NCBI GenBank assembly: GCA_019120175.1
Contig: DWVP01000024.1
Location: 124,001-188,000 of the forward strand
Reading direction: 5' to 3'
DNA from: Candidatus Corynebacterium faecigallinarum
GTDB lineage: Bacteria > Actinomycetota > Actinomycetes > Mycobacteriales > Mycobacteriaceae
DNA: 64,000 nt
Shown here piece by piece: positions 1-9,576 of this stretch. Below the pieces are notes generated by a model. It was not told where the DNA came from, did not search any database, and saw nothing but the letters and a program-made list of their open reading frames with translations. Numbering within the stretch: position 1 is the first letter of the stretch; each line of letters begins with the position of its first letter. Both the position numbers and the translations under genes were made by a program.

Positions 1-905
1 CCCATGACGTCTTCACCATCGCCGATGTCCCGGGACTGATCCCGGGTGCCAGCGAGGGCAAGGGCCTGGGCCTGGACTTCCTGCGCCACATCGAGCGCAC
101 CGCCGTGCTCGCCCATGTGGTGGATTGTGCGGCGCTGGAGTCCGACCGTAACCCGGTGGACGACATCCGTGCCCTGGAGGCCGAGCTGGCGTCCTACCAG
201 TCGGAGCTGTCGGTGGATGCCGGGCTGGGCGATCTCAGCGAGCGCCCCCGCATCATCATCCTCAACAAGATCGACGTGCCGGACGCCCGGGAGATGGCCG
301 AGCTGATGCGCCCGGACCTGGAGGAGGAGTTCGGCTGGCCGGTCTTCGAGATCTCCACCGCCAGCCATGAGGGACTGGACCCGCTGCGCTACAAGCTCAT
401 GGAGATCGTCCGCGAGCACCGCGCCGCACACCCGCCGGAGGAGGTGGCACCCCCGCAGGTCATCACCCCGAAGGGGCAGCGTCGCCGCGGTGGCAGGGAC
501 GTGGAGTTCGACATCGCCCCGGACCCGCAGTTCGAGGACGCCTTCATCATCACCGGCCGCAAGCTGGAGCGCTGGATCCTGCAGACCGATTTCGAGAACG
601 ACGAGGCGGTGGGTTACCTCGCCGACCGGTTCGCCAAGGCGGGGGTGGAGGACGCCCTGTACAAGGCCGGTGCTGTCGAGGGCAGTGAGGTGACCATCGG
701 TGACATCACCTTCGAGTGGGAGCCGCAGACCGCCGCGGGCGTGGACCTGATGCCCTCCGGACGCGGCACTGACCGCCGTCTGGAGCGTAACGACCGCTCG
801 ACCCCGGCGGAGCGTAAGCGCGCCTCCCAGGCCCGCCGTGGTCTGATCGACGAGTTCGATTTCGGTGATGGCGAGGAGGCCAGTCGCGACCGCTGGGAGG
901 GCTGA
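1..905 (+). CDS. obg: GTPase Obg/CgtA (3' part)
   Basis: C-terminal part of the ribosome-associated GTPase Obg, which acts in 50S subunit assembly and stress control. The N-terminal Obg domain and the P-loop lie left of the window. The visible frame opens at base 3 with the G3 region DVPGLIPGA, and continues with the G4 motif NKID near base 270 and a G5-like STASHEG. The last 120 or so residues form the OCT domain found in actinobacterial Obg, ending in a charged tail. proB follows after 74 bases on the same strand, the usual corynebacterial order. Nothing unusual is seen apart from the truncation by the window edge. Confidence 0.95.
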   Translation, partial: HDVFTIADVPGLIPGASEGKGLGLDFLRHIERTAVLAHVVDCAALESDRNPVDDIRALEAELASYQSELSVDAGLGDLSERPRIIILNKIDVPDAREMAELMRPDLEEEFGWPVFEISTASHEGLDPLRYKLMEIVREHRAAHPPEEVAPPQVITPKGQRRRGGRDVEFDIAPDPQFEDAFIITGRKLERWILQTDFENDEAVGYLADRFAKAGVEDALYKAGAVEGSEVTIGDITFEWEPQTAAGVDLMPSGRGTDRRLERNDRSTPAERKRASQARRGLIDEFDFGDGEEASRDRWEG

Positions 906-979
906 GACCACGGTGTCTGCACCGGCGTCTGCAGTGTTCATTCCAGTTCGATGGCGATTGGGTCCGTCGGCAGGTAATA

Positions 980-2326
980 ATGAAGGGCATGTCCGACACA
1001 ACTGATGCCCCTGCGTCCGCCGGTGACTCCGGCTCCTCTGCTGAAAGCGAGGCCGATTCGACGTCCGTGTTCGAGTACCCCGCCTCGCTGGAGTTCGGGA
1101 CGGACGCGGTGCATCAGCCCGGTCCGGTCATCCCGGCCACGACCAAGCAGTTCCCGGATTCCGAGGTCAGTGAGGAGGACCCGGAGTACGGGCACCGTTC
1201 TGATGTCCGCACCACGATCCGGACCGCCAAGCGCGTTGTCGTGAAGATCGGTTCGTCCAGCCTCACCGACGACAGCGGACTGGTCAGCCCGGAGCGTATC
1301 GACGTCATCGCCGATGCTCTCGAGGCCCGCATGGACCGCGACACCGACGTGATCGTGGTGTCCTCCGGTGCGGTGGCCTGCGGTATGGGCCCGCTGGGGC
1401 TGACCCAGAAGCCGACCGACCTGGCGTCCAAACAGGCGTGCGCCGCGGCCGGCCAGGTGCTGCTCGCCCAGGAGTGGGCCCGCAGTTTCGCCCGTTACGG
1501 CCGGTCGATCGGCCAGGTTCTGCTCACCGCCTCCGATGCGGCCCGCCGTGACCGTGCCCGCAACACCCAGCGCACCATCGACCGACTGCGCCAGCTCAAG
1601 GCTGTCCCGATCGTCAACGAGAATGACACGGTCGCGACGTCGGAGATGCGCTTCGGTGACAATGACCGTCTGGCATCCCTGGTGTCCCACCTGGCCTACG
1701 CTGATGCGCTGGTGCTGCTCTCCGACGTCGCCGGCCTCTACGACCGTAACCCGGCCGAGCCGGACGCCCGCTTCATCGCGGAGGTCAAGAGCGGCAAGGA
1801 TCTGCGCGGTGTCGTCGCCGGTGACGGTGGACGCCTGGGCACCGGCGGTATGGCCGCGAAGGTGTCGGCGGCACGCCTGGCGTCCCGTGCGGGTATCCCG
1901 GTGCTGCTGACCTCCACGGAGAACATCGGTGCTGCCCTGGACCAGGCGAAAGTCGGAACCTGTTTCTGGCCCCGCGAGGACCGTCTGTCGGCCTGGAAGT
2001 TCTGGGTGCTCTACGCCGCGGACTCCGCCGGCACCCTGCATCTGGACGCCGGTGCGGCGGCGGCGATGGAGCGGCACAGCTCGCTGCTCGCGGTCGGCCT
2101 GACCCGGGTGGACGGTGGCTTCACCTCCGGCGAGGTGCTGGACATCGTCGGGCCGGACGGTGTGCTCATCGGCCGCGGCGAGGTGAACTACGACTCCGCC
2201 ACACTGGAGGGCATGATCGGCAAGTCCACCAATGAGCTGCCGGAGTTCGCACAGCGTCCGGTGGTGCACGTGGACTACATGGCGACCTACTCCAACCGTC
2301 AGTCGAGGGTCTACGGCGCCACGTAA
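980..2326 (+). CDS. proB: Glutamate 5-kinase with N-terminal extension
   Basis: Phosphorylates L-glutamate to gamma-glutamyl phosphate, the first step of proline synthesis, in the cytoplasm. The amino-acid-kinase domain begins near residue 83 with [10 protein letters not shown] and contains the NENDTV and GTGGM signatures. A C-terminal PUA domain of about 90 residues follows. The frame is open for about 80 residues before the kinase domain. This leader is acidic and Ser/Thr-rich and is not part of the usual enzyme of about 370 residues. Starts at 980 or 989 (MSDTT) give the long form, and an unrecognised internal start is possible. proA lies 80 bases downstream and uses the product. Confidence 0.95.
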   Translation: MKGMSDTTDAPASAGDSGSSAESEADSTSVFEYPASLEFGTDAVHQPGPVIPATTKQFPDSEVSEEDPEYGHRSDVRTTIRTAKRVVVKIGSSSLTDDSGLVSPERIDVIADALEARMDRDTDVIVVSSGAVACGMGPLGLTQKPTDLASKQACAAAGQVLLAQEWARSFARYGRSIGQVLLTASDAARRDRARNTQRTIDRLRQLKAVPIVNENDTVATSEMRFGDNDRLASLVSHLAYADALVLLSDVAGLYDRNPAEPDARFIAEVKSGKDLRGVVAGDGGRLGTGGMAAKVSAARLASRAGIPVLLTSTENIGAALDQAKVGTCFWPREDRLSAWKFWVLYAADSAGTLHLDAGAAAAMERHSSLLAVGLTRVDGGFTSGEVLDIVGPDGVLIGRGEVNYDSATLEGMIGKSTNELPEFAQRPVVHVDYMATYSNRQSRVYGAT

Positions 2327-2407
2327 TCGGGCCTCAATTAACCCCGCCACGAGATTGTTGAACAATCTGGGTGATTTTGGGGCGTCGATCACGTACCCTT
2401 GGTAACC

Positions 2408-3727
2408 ATGACCGACGCGACGATCACCCCAGCCACCGAATCCACCGCCGGACTTACCCCGACCCGCGCCGCCGAGCGCGAGGAGGTCCTGGCCAAGGCC
2501 GCGAAGGCCCGCGAGGTGTCGCGGCACCCCGCGCTCACCACCACCCAGAAGAACGACCTGCTCATCGATGCCGCCGACCGCCTGGTCGCCGAGACCGCCC
2601 CGATCATCGAGGCGAATGAGAAGGACATCGAGGCCGGACGCAAGCGCGGGATGTCCGAGGCACTCATCGACCGCCTAGCCCTGGACTCCGCCCGTATCGA
2701 GGGCATCGCCGGTGGCCTGCGCCAGGTCGCCGACCTCGCCGACCCGGTCGGTGACGTGGTGCGCGGCTCCACCCGCCCCAACGGCCTGCAGATGCGCCAG
2801 ATCCGGGTCCCGCTCGGCGTGATGGGCATGGTCTACGAGGCACGCCCGAACGTCACCGTGGATGCCTTCGGCCTGGCCGTGAAGTCCGGCAACGTCCCGC
2901 TGCTACGCGGTTCGAAGTCCGCCCAGAACTCCAACACCCGTCTGGTGGAGATCCTGCAGGAGGTCTGTGTGGAGCACGGCCTGCCGCGTGAGACCGTCCA
3001 GCTGCTGCCGTGTGAGACCCACGATTCGGTGCAGGACCTGATCACCGCCCGTGGCCTGGTCGACATCGTCATCCCGCGCGGTGGCGCAGGCCTGATCAAC
3101 GCGGTGGTCACCGGGGCGACCGTCCCGGCGATCGAGACCGGCACGGGTAACTGCCACTTCTACATCGATGGCTCCGCGGATGTCGACGAGGCGATCCAGC
3201 TGGTCATCAACGGCAAGACCCGCCGCTGCTCGGTGTGCAACGCCACCGAGGTCGTCCTGTTGGACGCCGCGCTGCCCGACGAGGACAAGAAGAAGGTGCT
3301 CACCGCCCTGCAGGACGCCGGGGTCACCGTCCACGGTGAGGTCTCCGAGCTCTCCGCCCTGGGCGTCGGCGGTGTCGTCCAGGCTGAGGAGAAAGACTGG
3401 GTCGAGGAGTACGGCTCCTTCGACATCGCCGCCGCCATCGTCGACGGTGTCGAGGCCGCCGTCGACCACATCAGCCGCTACACCACCGGCCACACCGAGG
3501 GCGTCAGCGCCACCGACTACCGGGTGACCCGCTACTTCGAGCAGAACGTGGACGCCGCCGCGGTGATGGTCAACACCTCCACCGCCTGGACCGACGGCGA
3601 GATGTTCGGCTTCGGCGCCGAGATCGGCATCTCCACCCAGAAGCTGCATGCCCGCGGTCCGATGGGCCTGCCCGAGCTGACCAGCACCAAGTGGGTCGTC
3701 AACGGCGACGGTCAGGTCCGGCCCTAA
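2408..3727 (+). CDS. proA: Gamma-glutamyl phosphate reductase
   Basis: NADPH-dependent reduction of gamma-glutamyl phosphate to glutamate semialdehyde, the second step of proline synthesis. The protein has about 439 residues, normal for the family. It shows the aldehyde-dehydrogenase fold signatures [17 protein letters not shown] near residue 137 and the catalytic-cysteine region [10 protein letters not shown] near residue 275. It ends in the conserved [13 protein letters not shown] segment. The ATG at 2408 was preferred to an in-frame TTG nine bases upstream. It directly follows proB, so the two probably work as one pathway unit. Confidence 0.96.
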   Translation: MTDATITPATESTAGLTPTRAAEREEVLAKAAKAREVSRHPALTTTQKNDLLIDAADRLVAETAPIIEANEKDIEAGRKRGMSEALIDRLALDSARIEGIAGGLRQVADLADPVGDVVRGSTRPNGLQMRQIRVPLGVMGMVYEARPNVTVDAFGLAVKSGNVPLLRGSKSAQNSNTRLVEILQEVCVEHGLPRETVQLLPCETHDSVQDLITARGLVDIVIPRGGAGLINAVVTGATVPAIETGTGNCHFYIDGSADVDEAIQLVINGKTRRCSVCNATEVVLLDAALPDEDKKKVLTALQDAGVTVHGEVSELSALGVGGVVQAEEKDWVEEYGSFDIAAAIVDGVEAAVDHISRYTTGHTEGVSATDYRVTRYFEQNVDAAAVMVNTSTAWTDGEMFGFGAEIGISTQKLHARGPMGLPELTSTKWVVNGDGQVRP

Positions 3728-3784
3728 GTCCTAAGGGGCTCCATCGGCGGGTTCTTCGGGGTGGGAAACGTAGTCTGGGGAACC

Positions 3785-4603
3785 ATGGAAAGAATGCGCC
3801 CCCGCCGTACCGTTGTCGCAACCGTCGCCCTCGCCTTCGTGATCGGGGGAGCGGGGACGGCCGCCGCCGGAACCGCACAGCCGGATCTGGCGGCGGTTTC
3901 TGCTGACGACTGCCCCGAGGTGGTCGTCCTGACCGCCCGCGGCAGCGAGGAGAACGACACCTACCCGGCCAGCGCGTCCAACGGTTACTCGAACGGCTAT
4001 GAGGGGGAGACTCTTCACCGCTTCCTCGACTACACCACCCAGGTTCACCCTGATCTCTTCGACGAGACCAACGCCCGGGTGCTTGCCGTCGACGCGGCCA
4101 GGTACCCGGCCCGATTCCCCGTCGGCGAGGCAGGGGAGGACATCGACCCGTTGGTCCTGGTCACCGGGGTGGGCCAGTTCGCCGACTCCATGGCCCGTGG
4201 ACTGCCGGGTGGCATCGAGACCGTCGAGGACTATGAGGCCACCACCGGCTGCACCCCGGACTACGTCTCCCTGGCCTATTCCCAGGGTGTGGCCGTACTC
4301 GGGCCGGTGCAGCACCAGCTCGCCGAGCAGGGCCGGCTGCGTGGCGCGGTGTACCTCGGCAATCCCTTCCACCGCACACCGGAGCTGCTGACCGGTGGGC
4401 AGACGTCCTACCCGGTGCACAGCTACTGCGTCACCGACGACTTCGTCTGTGACTTCGGCCCTCGCTCGGTGTTCCTCGCCTTAACCGATGAGGACGATGC
4501 CGGCGTTCACGCCGAGTACTTCAGCGCGGCCGTGGCGGATCCGGACGCCGCGACCGCCGGTGACCGTCGCGCCGCCGACGCCCTCGCTGGTCTGCTGTCT
4601 TAG
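3785..4603 (+). CDS. Secreted cutinase-family esterase
   Basis: Predicted exported alpha/beta hydrolase of the cutinase / acetylxylan-esterase family, which hydrolyses ester bonds in lipids or polysaccharides outside the cell. The N-terminus has a basic stretch (RMRPRR), a hydrophobic core and an AAAG-type cleavage region near residue 30. The mature protein begins with CPEVVVLTARGSEE, typical of the family. The nucleophile motif is AYSQG, and the Asp and His of the triad are probably in CDFG and GVHAEYF near the C-terminus. Cysteines are spaced for disulfides. The ATG at 3785 was chosen because it places the signal peptide correctly. It is convergent with the next gene. Confidence 0.88.
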   Translation: MERMRPRRTVVATVALAFVIGGAGTAAAGTAQPDLAAVSADDCPEVVVLTARGSEENDTYPASASNGYSNGYEGETLHRFLDYTTQVHPDLFDETNARVLAVDAARYPARFPVGEAGEDIDPLVLVTGVGQFADSMARGLPGGIETVEDYEATTGCTPDYVSLAYSQGVAVLGPVQHQLAEQGRLRGAVYLGNPFHRTPELLTGGQTSYPVHSYCVTDDFVCDFGPRSVFLALTDEDDAGVHAEYFSAAVADPDAATAGDRRAADALAGLLS

Positions 4604-4624
4604 GAGGGCGTCCGCAGAGGGGGA

Positions 4625-5599
4625 CTAGATGAACAGCATCAGCGGACCGTCATAGAACAGCGCGGCCATCAGGCAGGCCAGGGCGACTGCGGCGTGCAGC
4701 GGGGCCTCACGGACACCGACCTTCTTCGGCGGCCACGGGTTACCGGCCGCGGCGGAGGCCGGGATGGCCCGGCTCCGCCACAACGCCACGGCGAAGGCCA
4801 CCACCGCCACCAGCCAGGCAGCCCAGTGCAGGTACTTGACCGGGAACGTCGCCGCCACGGCCACCAGGGCCAGCAGGTGGTACACCTGGGATCCGATCAG
4901 CCAGGACTGGTCGCCCTTCTTGCGGATCATCGTCTTCACGTAGGGCACCGTGCCCACCGTGTACAGCAGCAGCCAGGCGACCGTGACCCACACGGCCGCC
5001 GGCACAGCGTCGACAACCTCGGTGGTGAACAGGTTGGACGTCCAGGTCACCCCGCCGGAGACCGGTCGGGACGCCCCCAGTCCGACCGTCGCGGCGACCG
5101 GCACGATGAACGCCGACGCGGCCGTGGTGGCCACACCGGACAGCAGGGAGCGTGGCGTCCCGCGCCAGGTCTCGTAGATGGCGATGGCGACCAGCGGGAC
5201 GAAGACCACCGACCACCAGAGCAGGTGCGGCTGCAGCAACAGGGCGACGATGGCGGCGGCCCCGGCAATGACGCCGTACACCAGCGTCGGGGTCCGTGAG
5301 GCGTTGCGCAGGGTGGCGTTGCGGGCCTTCATCCAGATCCCCAGGGCGAAGAAGGCGTGGTAGCCCACCACCCAGGCGATGGTGACCGCGAGGAAGGTCA
5401 GCACCATGCCCGCGGTACCGTCCATCCCGTCGCCACGGTCGACCGGGTTGAGGGTGTCCCAGACCTTCAGCATCCAGAACAGTCCGACGACCACCGGGAT
5501 GGCGATCATCGGCCAGGCGCCGTGCTGGTTCGGCTTCCACGGGTTCGTGCCGTGGCGGCCGGATGCTGACCCGGATGCGGACTTCGCCTTCGTGCTCAT
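4625..5599 (-). CDS. YwiC-like integral membrane protein
   Basis: Membrane protein of unknown function, 324 residues. A short Ser/Gly-rich cytoplasmic N-terminus leads into the motif PNQHGAWPM near residue 25, which marks the YwiC-like family. About eight to ten hydrophobic segments follow. No transport or enzymatic signature is visible and the family has no assigned activity. The ATG at 5599 was taken as the start because the open frame upstream contains no comparable conserved segment. It lies convergent to the esterase and divergent from nadD. Confidence 0.8.
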   Translation of the reverse strand: MSTKAKSASGSASGRHGTNPWKPNQHGAWPMIAIPVVVGLFWMLKVWDTLNPVDRGDGMDGTAGMVLTFLAVTIAWVVGYHAFFALGIWMKARNATLRNASRTPTLVYGVIAGAAAIVALLLQPHLLWWSVVFVPLVAIAIYETWRGTPRSLLSGVATTAASAFIVPVAATVGLGASRPVSGGVTWTSNLFTTEVVDAVPAAVWVTVAWLLLYTVGTVPYVKTMIRKKGDQSWLIGSQVYHLLALVAVAATFPVKYLHWAAWLVAVVAFAVALWRSRAIPASAAAGNPWPPKKVGVREAPLHAAVALACLMAALFYDGPLMLFI

Positions 5600-5706
5600 G
5601 CCATTGAGCGTATCGCGGCCCGGGGCGCACCCGGGGAGAATCACGACATCCGCACCTGAGGGCACTGAGCCGGGGCACCGAGTGTGAACAGGTAGACTTC
5701 TGGACC

Positions 5707-6579
5707 GTGACTGACGTGAACCAGACCACACACCCGGCGGTACGTCCCGACCGTTTCCCCGACAAGCCCCCGCGGCGCATCGGGGTCATGGGCGGGACCT
5801 TCGACCCGATCCACAACGGGCACCTCGTGGCCGGCAGTGAAGTCGCCGACATGTTCGGCCTGGATCTGGTGATCTACGTGCCGACCGGGCATCCGTGGCA
5901 GAAGCGTGACAAGCGCGTCACCGCCGCCGAGGACCGCTACCTGATGACCGTGATCGCCACGGCGTCCAACCCATTGTTCCTGGTCTCCCGGGTGGACATC
6001 GACCGGCCCGGGGCCACCTACACCGTGGACACCCTCAAGGACATCCAGCGCCGCTACCCGGAGGCGGAACTGTTCTTCATCACCGGTGCCGACGCCCTGG
6101 AACGCATCGTGACCTGGAAGCACTGGGAGGATGTCTTCAACCTGGCGCACTGCGTGGGCGTCACCCGCCCCGGGTACAACCTGGAGGACGCCGGGGAGGC
6201 GCTGCGCAGCCAGGTCGACTCCGACCGACTGAGCCTGGTGAACATCCCGGCGATGGCGATTTCCTCGACCGACATCCGGGAGCGGGCGTTGGATGGCCGG
6301 TCGGTCTGGTACCTGGTGCCCGACGGTGTGGTGCAGTACATCGCCAAGACGGCGCTGTACCGCGCCAACCACCCTGGTGGCCTGCCGTGGGCCGTGGCGG
6401 GGGAGGACACGGGAGAGGACAATGCCGTGGATGCCGGGGCAGCTGGGGCCGCTGCGCCCCCGGCGGTTCCTGCGGTCGGTGCGGCGCCTCTGGCGCAGGA
6501 TGACGAGTACTACCACGAACCGGACGTCGACTGGGACCCGGACGGTGACGGCGACCGGTTCCCGGAGGGCTGGTTCTGA
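5707..6579 (+). CDS. nadD: Nicotinate-nucleotide adenylyltransferase
   Basis: Joins ATP and nicotinate mononucleotide to make deamido-NAD in NAD synthesis. The nucleotidyltransferase signature [11 protein letters not shown] sits near residue 30 and the second signature ISSTDIR near residue 187, both intact. The catalytic fold ends around residue 222. A tail of about 65 residues follows, Ala/Pro-rich then Asp/Glu-rich, and is not part of the family core. The start is a GTG. rsfS and the GpgP-like gene follow, the same order as Rv2421c-Rv2419c in Mycobacterium tuberculosis. Confidence 0.95.
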   Translation: MTDVNQTTHPAVRPDRFPDKPPRRIGVMGGTFDPIHNGHLVAGSEVADMFGLDLVIYVPTGHPWQKRDKRVTAAEDRYLMTVIATASNPLFLVSRVDIDRPGATYTVDTLKDIQRRYPEAELFFITGADALERIVTWKHWEDVFNLAHCVGVTRPGYNLEDAGEALRSQVDSDRLSLVNIPAMAISSTDIRERALDGRSVWYLVPDGVVQYIAKTALYRANHPGGLPWAVAGEDTGEDNAVDAGAAGAAAPPAVPAVGAAPLAQDDEYYHEPDVDWDPDGDGDRFPEGWF

Positions 6580-6690
6580 CGAATGCGGCATTACTTGCCG
6601 TGCCTTGTAGAATCGTCTGAGGATTGTCCTTTTTCGATTCACTTCCAATCCTCTTCACCCACGTACCCACGCAAAGGATCAGTACAGCAC

Positions 6691-7191
6691 GTGACCGCTA
6701 GCGCCGACTCCATCAACCACGCGGGAATTGCCGCCCGCGCAGCCGCCGAGAAGTTCGGAGAGGACATCGTCGTCGTCGACGTGACGTCCCGCATGCCTCT
6801 CGCGGACTGCTTCGTTCTGGTCACCGGCGACAATGAGCGCATGGTCGACTCCATTGTCGACGAGATCGAGGAGAAGCTTTCCGAGATCGGAGTGAAGCCC
6901 CGCATGCGCGAGGGGCACCGCGACAACCGGTGGGTGCTGCTGGATTACGGCACCATCATCGTGCACGTCCAGCGTCGTGAGGAGCGTTCCTACTACGCCC
7001 TCGACCGGCTGTACCGTGACTGCCCGACTGTCGAGGTCGAGGGCGTGGAGCAGGCCGACCGTGGGGTCTGGGCGTCCGATGCCGACGTCACCGAGCTCGA
7101 CGCGACCACCCCGGTGGACAACACGCTGTCTGCCCAGAGTGTCGAAGACCTGCCGCTGGCCGGCCCCGCTCCGGACGAGGACGAGCTCTAA
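6691..7191 (+). CDS. rsfS: Ribosomal silencing factor RsfS
   Basis: RsfS binds ribosomal protein L14 (uL14) and blocks subunit joining when nutrients are low. The core of about 110 residues starts with HAGIAARAAAEKFGEDIVVVD and includes the conserved DCFVLVTGDNERM and WVLLDYGTIIVHVQ segments. About 45 extra acidic residues follow at the C-terminus. The GTG at 6691 was chosen because an AAGGA-like ribosome-binding site precedes it and conservation begins there, although the frame is open to 6583. It lies 9 bases before the next gene, in the nadD cluster. Confidence 0.94.
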   Translation: MTASADSINHAGIAARAAAEKFGEDIVVVDVTSRMPLADCFVLVTGDNERMVDSIVDEIEEKLSEIGVKPRMREGHRDNRWVLLDYGTIIVHVQRREERSYYALDRLYRDCPTVEVEGVEQADRGVWASDADVTELDATTPVDNTLSAQSVEDLPLAGPAPDEDEL

Positions 7192-7200
7192 GGGGAACTG

Positions 7201-7998
7201 ATGACCGTGCATCCGGGAAAGCCGACTGACCTGAGCCAGGGCGAATCTGGCGGCACTGCTGGATCCGGTCCGTCCGGCGGTCGTCTCCCGGAGCGACGGC
7301 TGATCCTCATCCGCCACGGTCAGACCGAGTTCAACCTCACCGGCCGGATGCAGGGGCAGATGGATACCCCGCTGTCTGAGAATGGCCTGGCTGAGGCGCG
7401 TTCTGCCGCGGTGGAGCTGGCGTCCTGGCCGATCGGGACGATCATCAGTTCCGATCTGGAGCGTGCCATGGACACCGCCGGGGTGCTGGCTGAGGCCCTG
7501 GGCCTGGAGTTCGGCACTGACCGGCGGCTGCGTGAGACCGACCTGGGGGAGTGGTCAGGCAAGGGTCACAGCGAGGTGGATTCGCTGTTCCCCGGGCAGC
7601 GGTCGCACTGGCGTCTGAACCCGACGTGGGCACCGCCGGGTGGGGAGACCCGGCTGGAGGTGTCCGAGCGTGCCGCGGCAGTCGTCACCGATCTCATGTC
7701 GACGACGGCGTGGGACGCCGGCTCGGTGATGCTGGTGGCCCATGGTGGCACGATCGGTGCGCTGACCTCGCGTCTGCTGGACGTCCCGGTGTCGCACTAC
7801 CCGATGTTCGGCGGGCTGGGGAACACCCGTTGGTCGCAGTTGGTGGCGCGTCCCACGGAGCCGGACGCCACGGGCCCGGAGCTCTGGGCTTCGGCCCGGT
7901 GGTTCCTGGAAGGCTGGAATGTGGGGGTGGCCGCACCGCCCCCGGTCGGTGTGTCCAATGCCGACGAAGGTGACGGACGTGGGGTGGGTGCCCGATGA
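7201..7998 (+). CDS. Histidine phosphatase, GpgP-like
   Basis: Member of the histidine-phosphatase (phosphoglycerate-mutase-like) superfamily. The phosphohistidine motif LIRHGQTEFN lies near residue 37, and the second catalytic His is in LVAHGGTIGAL near residue 180. Placement immediately after nadD-rsfS matches glucosyl-3-phosphoglycerate phosphatase GpgP (Rv2419c) of mycobacteria, which makes glucosylglycerate for methylglucose lipopolysaccharide synthesis. The specific substrate is inferred from position only. A GGGGA ribosome-binding site precedes the ATG. Its stop codon overlaps the start of the DegV gene (ATGA), so the two are probably translationally coupled. Confidence 0.85.
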   Translation: MTVHPGKPTDLSQGESGGTAGSGPSGGRLPERRLILIRHGQTEFNLTGRMQGQMDTPLSENGLAEARSAAVELASWPIGTIISSDLERAMDTAGVLAEALGLEFGTDRRLRETDLGEWSGKGHSEVDSLFPGQRSHWRLNPTWAPPGGETRLEVSERAAAVVTDLMSTTAWDAGSVMLVAHGGTIGALTSRLLDVPVSHYPMFGGLGNTRWSQLVARPTEPDATGPELWASARWFLEGWNVGVAAPPPVGVSNADEGDGRGVGAR

Positions 7999-9374
7999 CG
8001 GTCAAGGTTGTCACAGATTCCTCGGCATGTCTGCCCCCGGCCCTGGCGGCGGAGTACGGCATCACCGTCCTCGACTTCCATGCGGAAGGTAAGGGCGACG
8101 AGGAGACCACGGCTGGTCTGGGCGCCCTGGAACTGACGGCCTGCTACGCCCGCCTGCTGGAACGCGGTGGCGATGACGGTGTGGTCGCGGTGCACATCTC
8201 CAAGGAGTTGTCGGGGACGTGGTCTTCGGCGTCGCAGGCGGCGTCGGTGTTGGGAGATACCGTGGCGGTGCTGGACACCCAGTCGGCGGGCATGGTGGTC
8301 GGCCAGGCGGCGATCGCGGCGGCCCGGTGTGCTGATGAGGGCGGTTCGCTGGACGAGTGTCGTGGGGTCGCTCAGCAGGCGATCGACTCCGGTCATCTGT
8401 GGCTGTTCCTGGGGAAGACGGATGCCATGGCCCGCGGTGGTCGCTTGTCTGCTGGTCAGCGACTGTTGTCGACGGCGCTGGCGATCAAGCCGATCCTGCA
8501 TCTGACCGGCGGCAAGCTGGAGCTGGTCGCGAAGACGAGGACGCAGGCGAAGGCGATGGACCGTCTGGTGACCCTGGTCGAGGCGGAATACCGGGCAGTG
8601 GCGGAGGCTGCTGCGGAGGAGGCTGATGCCGAGGCTGCTGACGCCACTGTTGCTGCTGCCTCGTCGGACGAGGTTTCGGTCCAGGTGACCGATGCTGCCG
8701 GGAGCGCAGCGGCCGCAGACGACGCTGACGACGCTGAGAGTTCGACAGGTGCCGCGGCGGCTGACACTGCCGAAGGTGCTGAGCCCCTCGAGCCCCCAGT
8801 GTCTCCTGAACCCCCTGAGGACTCAGAGGACACCGGTGACTCTGTGGCAGCAGACTCCGACCCCGAGGTTCCGGACAGTGAGTCTGACTCCGACAGTGAC
8901 GGTGACTCCGATGATGTCGCCGACAGTGAGTCCGGTACGCCCGCCGCCAGCGATTCCGAGGCGCAGGTCACCGTGGATACTGAGCCGGTGTACCGTCCCC
9001 GCATCTTCAGCTTCGGTAGCAAGGACAAGGGAGACCGGTCCGACAAGGCTGAGAAGGACAAGGCCGAGAAGGCCGAGAGAGCAGAGAAGGAGCAGGCCAG
9101 CAAGGACAGGGCCGACAAGTCGGACAAGGCGGACAAGGCGGACAAGGCGGACAAGGACAAGGCCGACCACCAGGTCCCGCTGGCCGACCTGCCCTGCGTG
9201 CCGATGCACCTGGCCGTCCACCACAACGAGGCCGAGGAGGTCGCCGAGCAGCTCCGCGCGTCCCTGCGCGAGACGTTGCCGGGCTGTGTGGTGATCTCGG
9301 TGGTCGACGTGACGCACTCGATGGCGGTGCACACCGGCCCCGGGGCTGTCGGTGTCTCCCTGGTCCGCGACTGA
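7995..9374 (+). CDS. DegV fatty-acid-binding protein with large insert
   Basis: DegV (FakB-type) proteins bind a fatty acid between two domains. The N-terminal part has the family signature VVTDSSACLPPALAAEYGI, a fatty-acid-site region HISKELSGTWSSA and LGKTDAMARGGRLSAG. The C-terminal part ends with HTGPGAVGVSLV. Between residues of about 205 and 391 lies an insert with an Ala-rich stretch, a long Ser/Asp/Glu/Pro stretch and a Lys/Asp/Ala heptad-like stretch with repeated DKA units. The protein is therefore 459 residues, against about 280 usually. It overlaps the preceding gene by four bases. Whether FakA or another kinase is its partner cannot be seen here. Confidence 0.9.
   Translation: MTVKVVTDSSACLPPALAAEYGITVLDFHAEGKGDEETTAGLGALELTACYARLLERGGDDGVVAVHISKELSGTWSSASQAASVLGDTVAVLDTQSAGMVVGQAAIAAARCADEGGSLDECRGVAQQAIDSGHLWLFLGKTDAMARGGRLSAGQRLLSTALAIKPILHLTGGKLELVAKTRTQAKAMDRLVTLVEAEYRAVAEAAAEEADAEAADATVAAASSDEVSVQVTDAAGSAAAADDADDAESSTGAAAADTAEGAEPLEPPVSPEPPEDSEDTGDSVAADSDPEVPDSESDSDSDGDSDDVADSESGTPAASDSEAQVTVDTEPVYRPRIFSFGSKDKGDRSDKAEKDKAEKAERAEKEQASKDRADKSDKADKADKADKDKADHQVPLADLPCVPMHLAVHHNEAEEVAEQLRASLRETLPGCVVISVVDVTHSMAVHTGPGAVGVSLVRD
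9121..9156 (+). repeat. 9-bp coding tandem repeat in the DegV insert
   Basis: The unit GACAAGGCG (Asp-Lys-Ala) and close variants repeat about four times here, inside a longer run of related GACAAG/GAGAAG codon pairs from about 9020. The reading frame is kept, so slippage would change the insert by whole triplets of residues. Confidence 0.7.
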
Positions 9375-9484
9375 GCCACCCCTTCGTCGAGGCCGTCGGT
9401 CGACGCTGCGTAATTTTCTCGAGAAGCTGTCGTTCCCCGTCGGTGTGGCGACCGTCTTCGCTGTTCGAAGCAGGTATATGAGGC

Positions 9485-9511
9485 TTATCCACACACCTTC
9501 GGTTATCCACA
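9485..9511 (+). promoter_or_regulatory. Two perfect DnaA boxes upstream of comEA
   Basis: Two exact copies of the 9-mer TTATCCACA, at 9485-9493 and 9503-9511, in the same orientation and 18 bases apart start to start. They lie 66 to 92 bases upstream of comEA in a 202-base gap. The consensus is that of the bacterial DnaA box. A regulatory or DnaA-titration role is an inference. There is no dnaA, dnaN or AT-rich unwinding region here, so this is not a chromosome origin. Confidence 0.7.
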
Positions 9512-9576
9512 TGTTCATCGCACGATAGGCAGTTTTCGGGCGGGCCGACAAGGAGCCGTGGGGTTGAATTGTTCCC

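Noticed and set aside
938..2527. 529-residue minus-strand frame over proB
   Set aside because: Shadow of proB with no domain of its own.
9020..9160. CRISPR-like repeat array
   Set aside because: The short repeats are coding Asp-Lys-Ala units in the DegV insert without spacers or cas genes.
9485..9511. Chromosome origin
   Set aside because: Only two DnaA boxes, no AT-rich region and no dnaA/dnaN/rpmH neighbourhood.
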